Of a DNA stretch of 64,000 bases, positions 34,607 to 43,300 are shown piece by piece. The notes below the pieces were generated by a model, which worked only from the letters and a program-made list of their open reading frames with translations, had not been told where the DNA came from and did not search any database. The translations under genes were made by a program, and so were the position numbers. The stretch lies in NCBI RefSeq assembly GCF_029948125.1, contig NZ_JASAMB010000013.1, positions 1 to 64,000 on the forward strand, in the 5' to 3' direction. The DNA is from Catellatospora sp. KI3 (GTDB lineage: Bacteria > Actinomycetota > Actinomycetes > Mycobacteriales > Micromonosporaceae). Position 1 is the first letter of the stretch. Every line of letters starts with the position of its first letter.

Positions 34607-35845
34607 TCAGATCGATTCGAGCAGCAGCTGCGAGCCTGCGGTGATCAGGCCTGGGACGTAGAAGTCGAGGGTGAGGGTGCGGCTGGCGCCCGGGGCGACG
34701 GTGTAGGTGCCGAGCTGGTCAAGCGGCACGGTCGGGCGGGTGTAGACGGTCTGCACGACCGTGGTGCCGTTGTCGGTGACGGCGATCGGGCCGTTCCAGG
34801 TGTTGCCGGGTACGTCGGTGGCGCCGGTGATGTTGGACCCGAACGTGACCCGCGCGGTGCGGCTGGTGGCGGCGGTGTTCTGCAGGACCAGCCGGATGGT
34901 GTAGTGGTGGCCGTAGTTGCCCCAGCTGCGGGTGGAGGAGTCCGCCAGCGCGGCCAGCGCCGGGGTGGTCTGGTCGGGGGCGGGGATCTGGCGGCTGGTG
35001 GTGTTGACGGCCAGGCCGTAGTGGTTTCCGGCCGGGGGCAGCGGGGCGTTCACGGTCTGGGTGTCCCAGCCGGAGGTGCTGTACACGCCGGCTTCGCGGC
35101 CGTAGGTGGTGGCGGTCTCGGACTTGATGTTGCCGGGGGCGTAGGAGGTGTCCTGCTGGCTGAGGTTGACGGCGGTGCCGAGGTTTCCGTCGCTGGTGAC
35201 GGCGGTGTACACGTACACCCCTGCGCTGGCGGTGACTTCGAATCTGCCGTCGGCGATGTTGGAGGCGTTCATCGTGATCCGGGTGATCTGCTTGGCCTGG
35301 CCCGGTGCGACGCTCACCCCGGACAGGTAGCTGCTGGTGGTGCCGCGGCTCCATGCGTCGGCCACGGCGTAGCAGGGTCCGGTGCCGGCCCGCTGGGCGG
35401 GATCGCTGGTCAGCGGTTTCTGGGCGTTGGTGTAGGCGGCGCCGGAAGCGGACACGGTGACGCTGCCGGCGTTGGGGTTGGTGACGAACACGTGCAGGTA
35501 GCGGGTGCTGCCTGCACCGTTCTGGTGGTAGAGGTAGATCGGGAACGTGCCGCTGAGGGCGTGGGCGCTGCCGCCTCGGGTGGAGGTGGTGCGGGAGTGC
35601 AGCATCAGCCAGCCGTTGCCGGTGAAGGTCTCGGGGTTGTTGCTGACGACGATCGGGCTGCCGCTGGTCCCGCCGGGCAGCTGGTGCAGGTCGGCGACGG
35701 GGACGGTGCCGCCCGGGCCGGTGGGGGAGCCCGGGGTCCAGGCGCCGGTGGTCACGGTGGTGTCAGCGGCGGCGGGGGCGGCCAGAGCCAGTGCCGCGAC
35801 CGCGGCGGTCATACCGGCCAGCAGCCGGACGGTTCGGTGGCGCAT
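34607..35845 (-). CDS. Secreted 412-aa protein, DUF3370-like
   Basis: A Sec-type signal peptide (GMTAAVAALALAAPAAA) precedes a long beta-rich domain. The opening LHQLPGGTSGSPIVVSNNPETFTGNGWLMLHS and the later YLHVFVTNPNAGSVTVSASGAAYTNAQKP resemble DUF3370, a family of unknown function best known from cyanobacteria; this link is made from pattern memory. ATG at 35845 follows AAAGG. It lies between the GHL10 and esterase genes on the same strand, 92 and 95 bp from each, so a role in extracellular polysaccharide is suggested but not shown. Confidence 0.6.
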   Translation of the reverse strand: MRHRTVRLLAGMTAAVAALALAAPAAADTTVTTGAWTPGSPTGPGGTVPVADLHQLPGGTSGSPIVVSNNPETFTGNGWLMLHSRTTSTRGGSAHALSGTFPIYLYHQNGAGSTRYLHVFVTNPNAGSVTVSASGAAYTNAQKPLTSDPAQRAGTGPCYAVADAWSRGTTSSYLSGVSVAPGQAKQITRITMNASNIADGRFEVTASAGVYVYTAVTSDGNLGTAVNLSQQDTSYAPGNIKSETATTYGREAGVYSTSGWDTQTVNAPLPPAGNHYGLAVNTTSRQIPAPDQTTPALAALADSSTRSWGNYGHHYTIRLVLQNTAATSRTARVTFGSNITGATDVPGNTWNGPIAVTDNGTTVVQTVYTRPTVPLDQLGTYTVAPGASRTLTLDFYVPGLITAGSQLLLESI

Positions 35846-35937
35846 CGTCGAGCCTTTCGTGAGTGGGGTGAACCGGTGCGGTGAGGTGCCGGGCGGATCC
35901 GGTCGCGGTGGCGTAAGGCCCCGCCCGGCGGCGGTGG

Positions 35938-38334
35938 TCAGCGGGCGTGGTGGGCCAGGCGCAGCCAGCGCTGGTACATCGTCAGATCGCGGCGCAGCCG
36001 CTCGGTGAACCCGGGCTCGGCTCCGGCCGCGGTGAGCCTTTCGACGGCCTGGTCCAGCAGCCGGGCGGCGGCGTCGAGCCGCGCGTCGGCGGGCTGGTCC
36101 AGCAGCAGGCGCGCGGCCGACAGCCGCGTGGTGATCGCGGCGGCGTCGGCCAGGCTGATGCAGGCGCGGGCCGATCCGATGGACGCGGCGGCGTCGGCCA
36201 GTCCCGCTCTGGCGGCGGCGGGATAGTCGGCGTGCGGAACCGGAACGTGGTTGCGCTGCTGGCCTTCCCGCAGCGCCTCGGCTTGCAGGGCGCTGAGCTG
36301 GTTGTATGCGAACAGGGCCGCGCCGTCGGAGTCGGCGTCGACCACCGCGCTCATCTGGTCGAGCATCAGGTCGGGGGTCGAGCCGCGAAGCGGGCCGTAG
36401 GTGGCGGTGTACAGCGGGACGTCGCCGACGCGGTGGCGCATGACGGCGGTGTCGGCGCCGACGGAGTCGGCGGAGGTGCCGAAGGACATGCCGGTGAGGA
36501 AGTCCAGGCGGCCGGCATCGACCCAGGCGCCCCAGTTCTGGAACTTCTTATTCAGTCCGTCCGTGGGGTCGGCGAACACGGCCGCCGACAGTTTCGCCGC
36601 CGGCGCCACCTGCTGCTGCATCTCGCGTACGTCCGCGACGAACGAGGTGATCCGCGCTTCGCGCCACCGGTTCCAGGTCTCCCACAGCGGCGACTGCGGG
36701 TCCAGGGTGTACGGATCGGTGCCGTGTTCGGCGGCGAACCGCTGGCGGCTGTAGTCGCTGTAGGAGAAGTCGGCCCCGAAGGGCTGCGACACCGGGTAGC
36801 GGATGTAGTCCAGGTGCAGGCCGTCGACGGCGTAACCGGTCAGGATCTCGGAGAACACGGCCTTGACGTGGTCGCGGACAGCGGGGATCGCCGGGTCCAT
36901 CCAGTAGTAGCCGGGTTCCATCCGGGAGGGCTGCGGTCCGGTCTTGCCGACGTCCTCGCGTTCGACCGCGGCCCAGTCCGGATGAGCCGACAGCACCGGG
37001 GCCCCGCCGGCGGCGATGCCGACGTAGAAGGTGTGCACCCAGGCGTGCAGTTCGATGCCGCGCTGGTGGGCCTGCTGGACCCAGATCCGCAGCGGGTCGA
37101 AGCCGGCGAACTCCGGCTTCTGCGCCGGCAGGCCGTCGGCGGCGGCCACGGCGCTGGGGTAGATGGTGTAGCCGTTCCAGACGGTTTCGAGGAACACGAT
37201 GTTGACACCGGCGTCGGCGATGCGGTCCAGGGCGGCGCTGATCTGCGCCGGGGTGGTCTCGGTCGGCCGTACCCACAGGCCGCGGCCTTCGGCGGCACGC
37301 GCCGGGCGGGTGCGGTATGCCGCGATGGCGGCCTGGTGGCCGGCCGATCGGGCGAGTTCGGCGGCGTCTTGCGGCTGCTGCGCCGCCGCAGCCTGCGATC
37401 GCAGCTGGCCGGCCCGGTCGAGGGCTTGTTCGACGGCGGCGGCGTCGATGGCGGCGCAGGATTCGCGGGCTTGTGCCAGGGCGGTCCGGGCGGAGGCGAG
37501 CTGGGCGTCGGCCTCGCTGAGGTAGGCCTGGGCGTCGATGGCCACGGTGACGGTGTCGCCGGTCAGGGTGACGGCGGCGCCGATGACGGCGTTGGTCTCC
37601 AGCCACGATCCGCGTGAGCCGTGCCCGGACAGGACCATGCCACCGGCGGGGATGGCGCGGTTGTTGCCGCCGCGGGCGCTGACCCGCCCGTCGGTGACGA
37701 CGACCTCGTAGCCGTAGTCGTTGGTCTGGGTGCTGGGTCGGCCGCTGGCGGTGGTGTAGGCGATCAGCTGTTCGGCGCCGCGGCAGCCGGGGAAGCAGAC
37801 GCCTTTGGTCTGGTCGACGCCTGGCGGGTTGGTGCCAGCGGTGGGGTCGACGGCGTCGACGGCGGAGCTGACGGTGCGGATGAGCAGGTTGTCCAGGCGC
37901 ACCTGCTGACCGGCGCGCAGGTGGTCGCGCAGGAAGCGCCGGTCGTCGCCGCCGCCCGCGGCCGGCGGCGATGCTGACAGCACGGCGCCGTCGGCGGGGA
38001 TGGGGTTGTTGCCCGGGGCCGGGCAGCGGTCGAAGACGGTGCACACCGATACGACCTCGTAGACGCCGCGGTCGGCGGTGGCGCGCAGCACCGCTTCGCC
38101 GCCGAAGGCGTTGGTGCGGGTCTCGGCGCCGAACTCGGGTGTGTACAACGCCAGCACTCCGGCGGCGCGGCTGGATGGATTGATGGCGTCGATCATGGCT
38201 GCAGCCCCGTCTGCGGCGGTCGCCTGAGGCGTGCCCGCCTCAGCCGCCGCAGCGGTGGACTGGACCAGTACGTAGGCGCTGCTGGCGATTACTGCTCCCG
38301 CTATCGCAGCCCACGTGGTCTTGCGTCGTATCAC
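35938..38334 (-). CDS. Secreted GHL10-family glycoside hydrolase-like protein
   Basis: A 798-aa exported protein. After a signal peptide comes a ~300-residue region with HIS-poor, Ala-rich helices, then a GHL10 (DUF187, YngK-like) TIM barrel from about residue 345: GLWVRPTETTPAQISAALDRI, NIVFLETVWNGYTIYPS, GIELHAWVHTFYVG, DGLHLDYIRYP and LSAAVFAD. The conserved HLDYIRYP element fits the likely active site. GTG at 38334 follows GGGAGG by nine bases. It is the first gene of the minus trio and is divergent from the ABC operon. Substrate unknown. Confidence 0.85.
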   Translation of the reverse strand: MIRRKTTWAAIAGAVIASSAYVLVQSTAAAAEAGTPQATAADGAAAMIDAINPSSRAAGVLALYTPEFGAETRTNAFGGEAVLRATADRGVYEVVSVCTVFDRCPAPGNNPIPADGAVLSASPPAAGGGDDRRFLRDHLRAGQQVRLDNLLIRTVSSAVDAVDPTAGTNPPGVDQTKGVCFPGCRGAEQLIAYTTASGRPSTQTNDYGYEVVVTDGRVSARGGNNRAIPAGGMVLSGHGSRGSWLETNAVIGAAVTLTGDTVTVAIDAQAYLSEADAQLASARTALAQARESCAAIDAAAVEQALDRAGQLRSQAAAAQQPQDAAELARSAGHQAAIAAYRTRPARAAEGRGLWVRPTETTPAQISAALDRIADAGVNIVFLETVWNGYTIYPSAVAAADGLPAQKPEFAGFDPLRIWVQQAHQRGIELHAWVHTFYVGIAAGGAPVLSAHPDWAAVEREDVGKTGPQPSRMEPGYYWMDPAIPAVRDHVKAVFSEILTGYAVDGLHLDYIRYPVSQPFGADFSYSDYSRQRFAAEHGTDPYTLDPQSPLWETWNRWREARITSFVADVREMQQQVAPAAKLSAAVFADPTDGLNKKFQNWGAWVDAGRLDFLTGMSFGTSADSVGADTAVMRHRVGDVPLYTATYGPLRGSTPDLMLDQMSAVVDADSDGAALFAYNQLSALQAEALREGQQRNHVPVPHADYPAAARAGLADAAASIGSARACISLADAAAITTRLSAARLLLDQPADARLDAAARLLDQAVERLTAAGAEPGFTERLRRDLTMYQRWLRLAHHAR

Positions 38335-38554
38335 TGGTACGAACCTCCCGTGTGGTTGGCCACATCATTGGAAGGTGGTACGGATAAGTCAACGGCGTTG
38401 ACAGGCGATAGGGGCGGCGTTAGTGGGCATGGCAGGTGCTGTTAGCGGTCTTCACCATAGGTTTTCGCTGATCTAAGGCTTGGTGTGACGGTCGTCACAC
38501 TTGACTGTAACGGCCAAGCCGACTTAGCTCGGCCATACAAATGGACCGTACCAC
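38335..38554. promoter_or_regulatory. Repeated TGGTACG motifs in divergent intergenic region
   Basis: GTGGTACGG occurs at 38375-38383 and inverted as CCGTACCAC at 38546-38554; TGGTACG occurs again at 38335-38341 by the GHL10 start. The copy at 38539-38556 lies within a weak dyad (AAATGG...CCACTT) that loosely resembles GntR/HutC-type operators. The GntR regulator of the operon is the obvious candidate binder, which would tie both divergent units to one signal. Confidence 0.45.
38483..38500. promoter_or_regulatory. CRP/GlxR-type binding site upstream of ABC operon
   Basis: GTGTGACGGTCGTCACAC contains an exact TGTGA-N6-TCACA match, the CRP/GlxR consensus. It is followed directly by TTGACT (38501-38506) and, 17 bases later, a weak -10 TTAGCT (38524-38529). 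Cyclic-AMP-type control of sugar uptake would be expected. Confidence 0.6.
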
Positions 38555-38581
38555 TTGTGTTCTTGACGATGAAGGAGACGC

Positions 38582-39889
38582 ATGATGCGCACCCGGCGCT
38601 GGCTGCTCGCCGCGACCGCCGCACTCGCGCTGGCCACGACCGGCTGCGGGCTCGGCAACGACGAGCCCGCGACTGCGAACGGCGACATCAACTCCGGCGA
38701 GCTCAAGGGTGAGATCACGTTCGCCACCCTCGCGCTCAAGCCGACGTTCGACGAGTACATCAACGGGGTGATCGCCAAGTTCGAGGCCGCCCACCCCGGC
38801 GCGAAGGTCAACTGGGTCGACGTGCCGTTCCAGGGCGCCCAGGAGAAGTTCACCACCGACGCGCAGGCCGGAACCCTCGCCGACGTCGTGAACCTGAACC
38901 CGAACTTCGCCCAGAAGCTGGAGCGCCAGGGCGTCTTCTACGATCTCGCCGCCAACGCCGGCGACGTCAAGCCGACCTTCGTGCCGGGCGCCTGGGACGC
39001 GTTCACCGTGCCGGGCCAGCCCGGTGCCTACGCGCTGCCGTGGTACCTCACCACCGAGGTCACGATGATCAACAAGGATCTTTACGTCAAGGCCGGCCTC
39101 GACCCGGCCAAGCCCCCCGCGACCATCGACGAGGCCCTCGAGCAGGCCAAGAAGATCTCGCAGGCCGGCAAGGGCGCCTTCTACGGCATCCACCCCGCCC
39201 TGGAGAACCGCTTCATCACCGACCTGGCCCGCCTGGGCGTACCGCTGCTCAACGCCGACCAGACCCAGTGGACCTTCAACACCCCCGAGGCCGCCGCGTA
39301 CCTGACCAAGCTGCGCGACATGTACCAGTCCAAGGCCATCGCCCCGGACTGGCTGACCCAGAACCACGCCAAGGCCACCGAGGCGTACTCCGCCGGCCAG
39401 ACCGCGATCTTCCCGTCCGGCGCGAACTTCCTCAAGGTCGTCAAGCAGAACGCCCCGAAGATCGCCGAGAACACCGGCGTCGGTCCGCAGCTGGCCGGGA
39501 CCGCCGGTGCCCCGAACATGTCGGTGATGGGCCTGCTCGTCCCGAAGGCCAGCAAGAACCCGCACCTGGCGCTGGAGTTCGCCAAGTACGTCAGCAACGC
39601 CGAGAACCAGCTCGCCTTCGCCAAGATCGTCACGATCCTGCCGTCGACGACCGCGTCGCTGACCGACCCGTACTTCACCGACACCAGCGACGGCACCCCC
39701 GAGTCGGCCGCCCGCAAGATCATGGCGGAGCAGATCGCGACCGCCAAGAACCTCACCCCGGTGCAGTTCGACGACCGCACCAAGGCTGCCGTCCTCGCCA
39801 AGATCCAGCTCGCCGTCAAGGGCGACCTCGACCCGAAGACGGCCCTGGACCAGGCCGTCGCCGAGGCCAACACCCTGCTGGCCAAGTAA
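38582..39889 (+). CDS. ABC transporter sugar-binding lipoprotein
   Basis: A 435-aa family 1 solute-binding protein. The lipoprotein signal is WLLAATAALALATTGC. The mature part has the usual SBP landmarks: GEITFATLALKPTFDEYINGVIAKFEAAHPGAKVNWVDVPF and, after the hinge, ALPWYLTTEVTMINKDLY. Ligand is probably an oligosaccharide judging from the operon. ATG at 38582 follows GAAGGAGACGC. A hairpin separates it from the permease genes, which is typical where binding protein is needed in excess. Confidence 0.92.
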   Translation: MMRTRRWLLAATAALALATTGCGLGNDEPATANGDINSGELKGEITFATLALKPTFDEYINGVIAKFEAAHPGAKVNWVDVPFQGAQEKFTTDAQAGTLADVVNLNPNFAQKLERQGVFYDLAANAGDVKPTFVPGAWDAFTVPGQPGAYALPWYLTTEVTMINKDLYVKAGLDPAKPPATIDEALEQAKKISQAGKGAFYGIHPALENRFITDLARLGVPLLNADQTQWTFNTPEAAAYLTKLRDMYQSKAIAPDWLTQNHAKATEAYSAGQTAIFPSGANFLKVVKQNAPKIAENTGVGPQLAGTAGAPNMSVMGLLVPKASKNPHLALEFAKYVSNAENQLAFAKIVTILPSTTASLTDPYFTDTSDGTPESAARKIMAEQIATAKNLTPVQFDDRTKAAVLAKIQLAVKGDLDPKTALDQAVAEANTLLAK

Positions 39890-39905
39890 CCCCGCCCCAA
39901 GAACC

Positions 39906-39935
39906 GCCGGCCGGGCACCCCACCGCCCGGCCGGC
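39906..39935 (+). promoter_or_regulatory. Intercistronic hairpin after binding-protein gene
   Basis: GCCGGCCGGGC and GCCCGGCCGGC form perfect 11-bp arms around an 8-base loop, between the binding-protein stop and the first permease start. It probably attenuates transcription or protects the upstream mRNA. Confidence 0.6.
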
Positions 39936-39955
39936 ACCCCTCGCCTGGAGACACG

Positions 39956-40840
39956 ATGCTCGGACGCCGCTGGTACACACCCTGGCTGTTTCTCGCCCCC
40001 GCGCTGGCGGTCGCCGTCACCGTCCTGTGGGCGCCCCTGGCCAACACCACGGTGCTCGCCTTCACCGACGCCCGCGCCCTGGGCGGAGGCGCCTTCAACG
40101 GCCTGGACAACTTCACCCGCATCAGCGCCGACACCGGCTTCTGGCACGCCCTGGGCAACACCGCCCTCTACATGGCCGTCGTCGTGCCGCTGCTGATCGT
40201 CCTGCCGCTGCTGCTGGCCGTCCTGGTCGCCAGGAAGGTGCCGGGAGTCGCCGCGTTCCGCGCCGTCTTCTACACCCCGGTCGTGGCGTCGATGGTCGTC
40301 GTCGGGCTCATCTTCAGCTGGGTCCTGCGCAGCGACGGCCTGGTCAACCAGGTACTGACCGCGCTGCACGTCATCACCGAACCCCTGCCGTTCCTCACCG
40401 ACAGCTCGCTGCTGCTGATCAGCTGCATGGCCGTCACCGTATGGAAGGGCCTGGGCTACTACATGGTCATCTACCTCGCCGCGCTGGCCAACGTACCCGG
40501 CGACGTGCTGGAGGCCGCCACCGTCGACGGCGCCGCACCGGTACGCCGGTTCTGGTCCATCACCGTGCCGCTGGTCAGGCCGACGATGGTGCTGGTCGGG
40601 ACCCTGTCGGCGATCTCGGCCGCCAAGGTGTTCGCCGAGATCTACATCATGAGCGACGGCAGCGCCGGCCCCGGCGGCCAGGCCAAATCCCTGGTCTTCT
40701 ACATCCGCGAGGTCGGCCTGGGCGTCGACGGCGAGATCGGCTACGCGTCGGCCCTGAGCCTGGTCCTGTTCGCCGGCACCATCGTATTCTCGCTGCTCAG
40801 CCTCTGGCTGCGCCGCCGCAACGAGGGGAGCGCGGCATGA
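39956..40840 (+). CDS. ABC sugar transporter permease (MalF/UgpA-type)
   Basis: A 294-aa inner-membrane permease with six hydrophobic segments. The EAA loop is EAATVDGAAPVRRFWSITVPLV, the contact site for the ATPase. Its stop overlaps the next permease start (ATGA). No ATPase gene exists in the operon, so a shared MsiK-like ATPase elsewhere in the genome is presumably used, as in many actinomycete sugar importers. Confidence 0.92.
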   Translation: MLGRRWYTPWLFLAPALAVAVTVLWAPLANTTVLAFTDARALGGGAFNGLDNFTRISADTGFWHALGNTALYMAVVVPLLIVLPLLLAVLVARKVPGVAAFRAVFYTPVVASMVVVGLIFSWVLRSDGLVNQVLTALHVITEPLPFLTDSSLLLISCMAVTVWKGLGYYMVIYLAALANVPGDVLEAATVDGAAPVRRFWSITVPLVRPTMVLVGTLSAISAAKVFAEIYIMSDGSAGPGGQAKSLVFYIREVGLGVDGEIGYASALSLVLFAGTIVFSLLSLWLRRRNEGSAA

Positions 40841-41673
40841 ACCGCCGCACCGCCACCGCCGCCGGTCTCACCGGACGGTACCTGCTGCTGGCCGCGATGA
40901 CCGTCGTCAGCCTCGGCCCGTTCGCGTGGCAGCTGCTGACCTCCCTCAAAGGCGCCCAGGAACCCATCTACGGCGCCGACGCCACCTGGCTGCCGCACCA
41001 CCCGACCCTGGCCAACTACGCCGCGGTCGCCGACACCCTGCCCGTATGGCGCTACATCACCAACTCGCTGATCGTCGCCTGCGCCAGCGTCCTGACCAAC
41101 TGCCTGTTCGGCGCCATGGCCGGATACGCCCTGGCCAGGATGCGCTTCCGCGGCCGCGGTGTGGTGTTCGCCGCCGTCACCGCCGCGCTCATCGTCCCCT
41201 TCGAAGTGATCATGGTGAGCGTGTTCCTGACCGTCCGCGACATCGGCCTGGTCGACAACCTGCTCGGCGTGCTGCTGCCCGGCGCGGTCAGCGGCCTGTC
41301 CATCCTCGTCATGCGCACCGGGTTCCTGGCCCTGCCCAAGGAGACCGAAGAAGCCGCCGTGATGGACGGCGCGGGGGAGTGGGCCAGGTTCCGGCGCATC
41401 GCCCTGCCCAGCGTCCGCGGCTCCCTGGCGGTCGTCGCCGTGTTCAGCTTCCTGTTCGCCTGGGACGACTTCCTCTGGCCGCTCATCGTCCTGAAGAGCC
41501 CCGACAACTACACCCTCACCATCGGCCTGCAGTACCTGTCGGGCACCTTCACCAACGACCAGCGCGTCGTGGCCGCCGGCACGATGATCGCCGTCCTGCC
41601 CCTCATCATCATCTTCTTAGGACTGCAGAGACTGTTCTTCCGCGGAGTCGGAGAAGGGGGCGTCAAGGGATGA
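40837..41673 (+). CDS. ABC sugar transporter permease (MalG/UgpE-type)
   Basis: A 278-aa permease with six hydrophobic segments and EAA loop EEAAVMDGAGEWARFRRIALP. ATG at 40837 overlaps the first permease stop. It pairs with that protein to form the membrane channel. Its TGA overlaps the GntR gene start by four bases, keeping the run of coupled genes. Confidence 0.92.
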   Translation: MNRRTATAAGLTGRYLLLAAMTVVSLGPFAWQLLTSLKGAQEPIYGADATWLPHHPTLANYAAVADTLPVWRYITNSLIVACASVLTNCLFGAMAGYALARMRFRGRGVVFAAVTAALIVPFEVIMVSVFLTVRDIGLVDNLLGVLLPGAVSGLSILVMRTGFLALPKETEEAAVMDGAGEWARFRRIALPSVRGSLAVVAVFSFLFAWDDFLWPLIVLKSPDNYTLTIGLQYLSGTFTNDQRVVAAGTMIAVLPLIIIFLGLQRLFFRGVGEGGVKG

Positions 41674-42392
41674 GCCAGGGACCCGCAGAACGCAAGCACG
41701 AGGTCGTCTACCAGCAGCTGCTGCACGACATCCAGCACGTACACCGCCCCCACGACCCGCTGCCCAGCGAACGTGAGCTGACCAGCCGCTACGAGGTCAG
41801 CCGCGCCACCGTCCGCGAGGCGATGCGACGCCTGGAGGAGGAGGGCTGGGTCTACCGGCAGCAGGGCTCCGGCACCTACGTGTCCGATCCCGCCACCATC
41901 TCCAAGAACCTGGCCCTGACCTCGTTCACCGAGGACATGCGCGCCCGGCGGCTGACACCAGGCTCCAAGCTGCTGTCCTACACCCGCGTCCCGGCCAGCG
42001 CCGACGTCGCCCGCGACCTCAACCTGTCACCCGGCGCACCCGTCATCCACATCGAGCGGCTGCGGCTGGCCGACGGCAGCCCCATGTGCGTGGAGCAGGT
42101 ATGGGTCCGCGCCGACATCCTGCGCGACGCCGACGAGACCGCTGTGACCGGCTCGCTGTACGAGACCCTCGCCGCGCTGGGCGCCGAGCCGCACCACGCC
42201 GACCAGGTCATCGCCGCCACCGTCGTCGAACCCCGCCAGGCCGACCTGCTCGGCGTGGCGGCGTTCTCACCCGCGCTGCGCGTCACCCGGATCACCTTCG
42301 ACGCCGCCGGACGCGCCGTCGAACGCGGCGAATCGGTGTACCGCGCCGACCGCTACTCATACCGCGTCACCGTCACCCGGAGAACCCCATGA
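41670..42392 (+). CDS. GntR/HutC-family transcriptional regulator
   Basis: A 240-aa regulator. The N-terminal winged helix is typical of GntR (PLPSERELTSRYEVSRATVREAMRRLEEEGWVYRQQGSGTYV), followed by a UTRA effector domain (SFTEDMRARRLTPGSKLL ... VIHIERLRLADGSPMCVEQVWV). Effectors of this subfamily are often sugar phosphates such as GlcNAc-6P, which the NanE gene in the operon would produce. It likely controls the operon and possibly the divergent trio, through the TGGTACG repeats. Confidence 0.92.
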   Translation: MSQGPAERKHEVVYQQLLHDIQHVHRPHDPLPSERELTSRYEVSRATVREAMRRLEEEGWVYRQQGSGTYVSDPATISKNLALTSFTEDMRARRLTPGSKLLSYTRVPASADVARDLNLSPGAPVIHIERLRLADGSPMCVEQVWVRADILRDADETAVTGSLYETLAALGAEPHHADQVIAATVVEPRQADLLGVAAFSPALRVTRITFDAAGRAVERGESVYRADRYSYRVTVTRRTP

Positions 42393-43300
42393 ACACCGGC
42401 TGCACCCTGGCCGCCATCGACATCGGCGGCACCAAGACCGCCGTCGGACTCGTCCGCGACGGCGTCGTGGTCGCCCGCACCACAGCCCCGACACCCGCAC
42501 GCGACGGCGGCCGGGCGATCCTGGGCCACGCCGCCGGCCTGCTGGCCGCGTTGTGCACCGACACCGGCCTGCGGCCGGTCGGCCTCGGCGCCGGAGTTCC
42601 CGGCATCGTCGATGCCACCGGCCGGGTCCGGTCGGCCACCGACTCCCTGCACGGGTGGGACGGCACCGACGTCGCCGCCACGCTGACCGACCTGACGGGC
42701 CTGCCCTGCCGGATCGCCAACGACGTACACGCGTTCGTGCTCGGCGAGGCCGCCTACGGCGCCGGTGCCGGTCGCACCGACATCGTCGGCATCACCGTCG
42801 GCACCGGCATCGGCGGCGGCGTCGTCAGCGGCGGTCACCTGGTCACCGGCGTCTCCGGCGCCGCCGGGCACGTCGGCCACCTGCCCGTACCGGAAGCGGC
42901 CGGCCTGGCCTGCCCCTGCGGCGGCACCGGACACGTCGAGGCCGTCGCCGCCGGACCGGCCGTCACCGCCGCGTACCGCCGCCGCACCACGCACCAGGTG
43001 ACCACGATGCAGCAGGTCGTCGCCGCCGCCGACAACGGCGACGTCGACGCCCTCGCCGTACTGTTCGACGCCGGACAGGCCCTGGGCACCGCCATCGGCG
43101 CCCTCATCAACACCCTCGACCCGCAGATAGTCGTCGTCGGCGGCGGAGCCGCCGTCCCGGCGGTCCTGCGCGCCGCGGCCCACGCCGCCGCGGCCGCCGC
43201 CATGCCCGTACTGGCCGACGTACCCGTCGTCGCCGCCACCGCCGCCGACGCGTCCCTGCTGGGCGCGTCCGTGCTGGCAGAACAGGCGCACCGGTCATGA
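42389..43300 (+). CDS. ROK family sugar kinase
   Basis: A 303-aa ROK protein. It has the phosphate-binding DIGGTKTAVGL, catalytic-region NDVHAFVLGEAAYGAG, GITVGTGIGGGVV and the zinc segment HVGHLPV...CPCGGTGHVE, where the last Cys of the CxCGxxGC motif is His. It lacks an N-terminal HTH, so it is a kinase, not a repressor. Next to NanE, a ManNAc kinase role (NanK-like) is reasonable; glucokinase-like specificity cannot be excluded. Starts in ATGA overlap. Confidence 0.88.
   Translation: MNTGCTLAAIDIGGTKTAVGLVRDGVVVARTTAPTPARDGGRAILGHAAGLLAALCTDTGLRPVGLGAGVPGIVDATGRVRSATDSLHGWDGTDVAATLTDLTGLPCRIANDVHAFVLGEAAYGAGAGRTDIVGITVGTGIGGGVVSGGHLVTGVSGAAGHVGHLPVPEAAGLACPCGGTGHVEAVAAGPAVTAAYRRRTTHQVTTMQQVVAAADNGDVDALAVLFDAGQALGTAIGALINTLDPQIVVVGGGAAVPAVLRAAAHAAAAAAMPVLADVPVVAATAADASLLGASVLAEQAHRS

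Noticed and set aside
38495-40369. 624-codon minus-strand frame
   Set aside because: It is the complement of the binding-protein and permease genes, whose motifs are clear; its Gly/Val/Arg-rich translation is typical of antisense reading.
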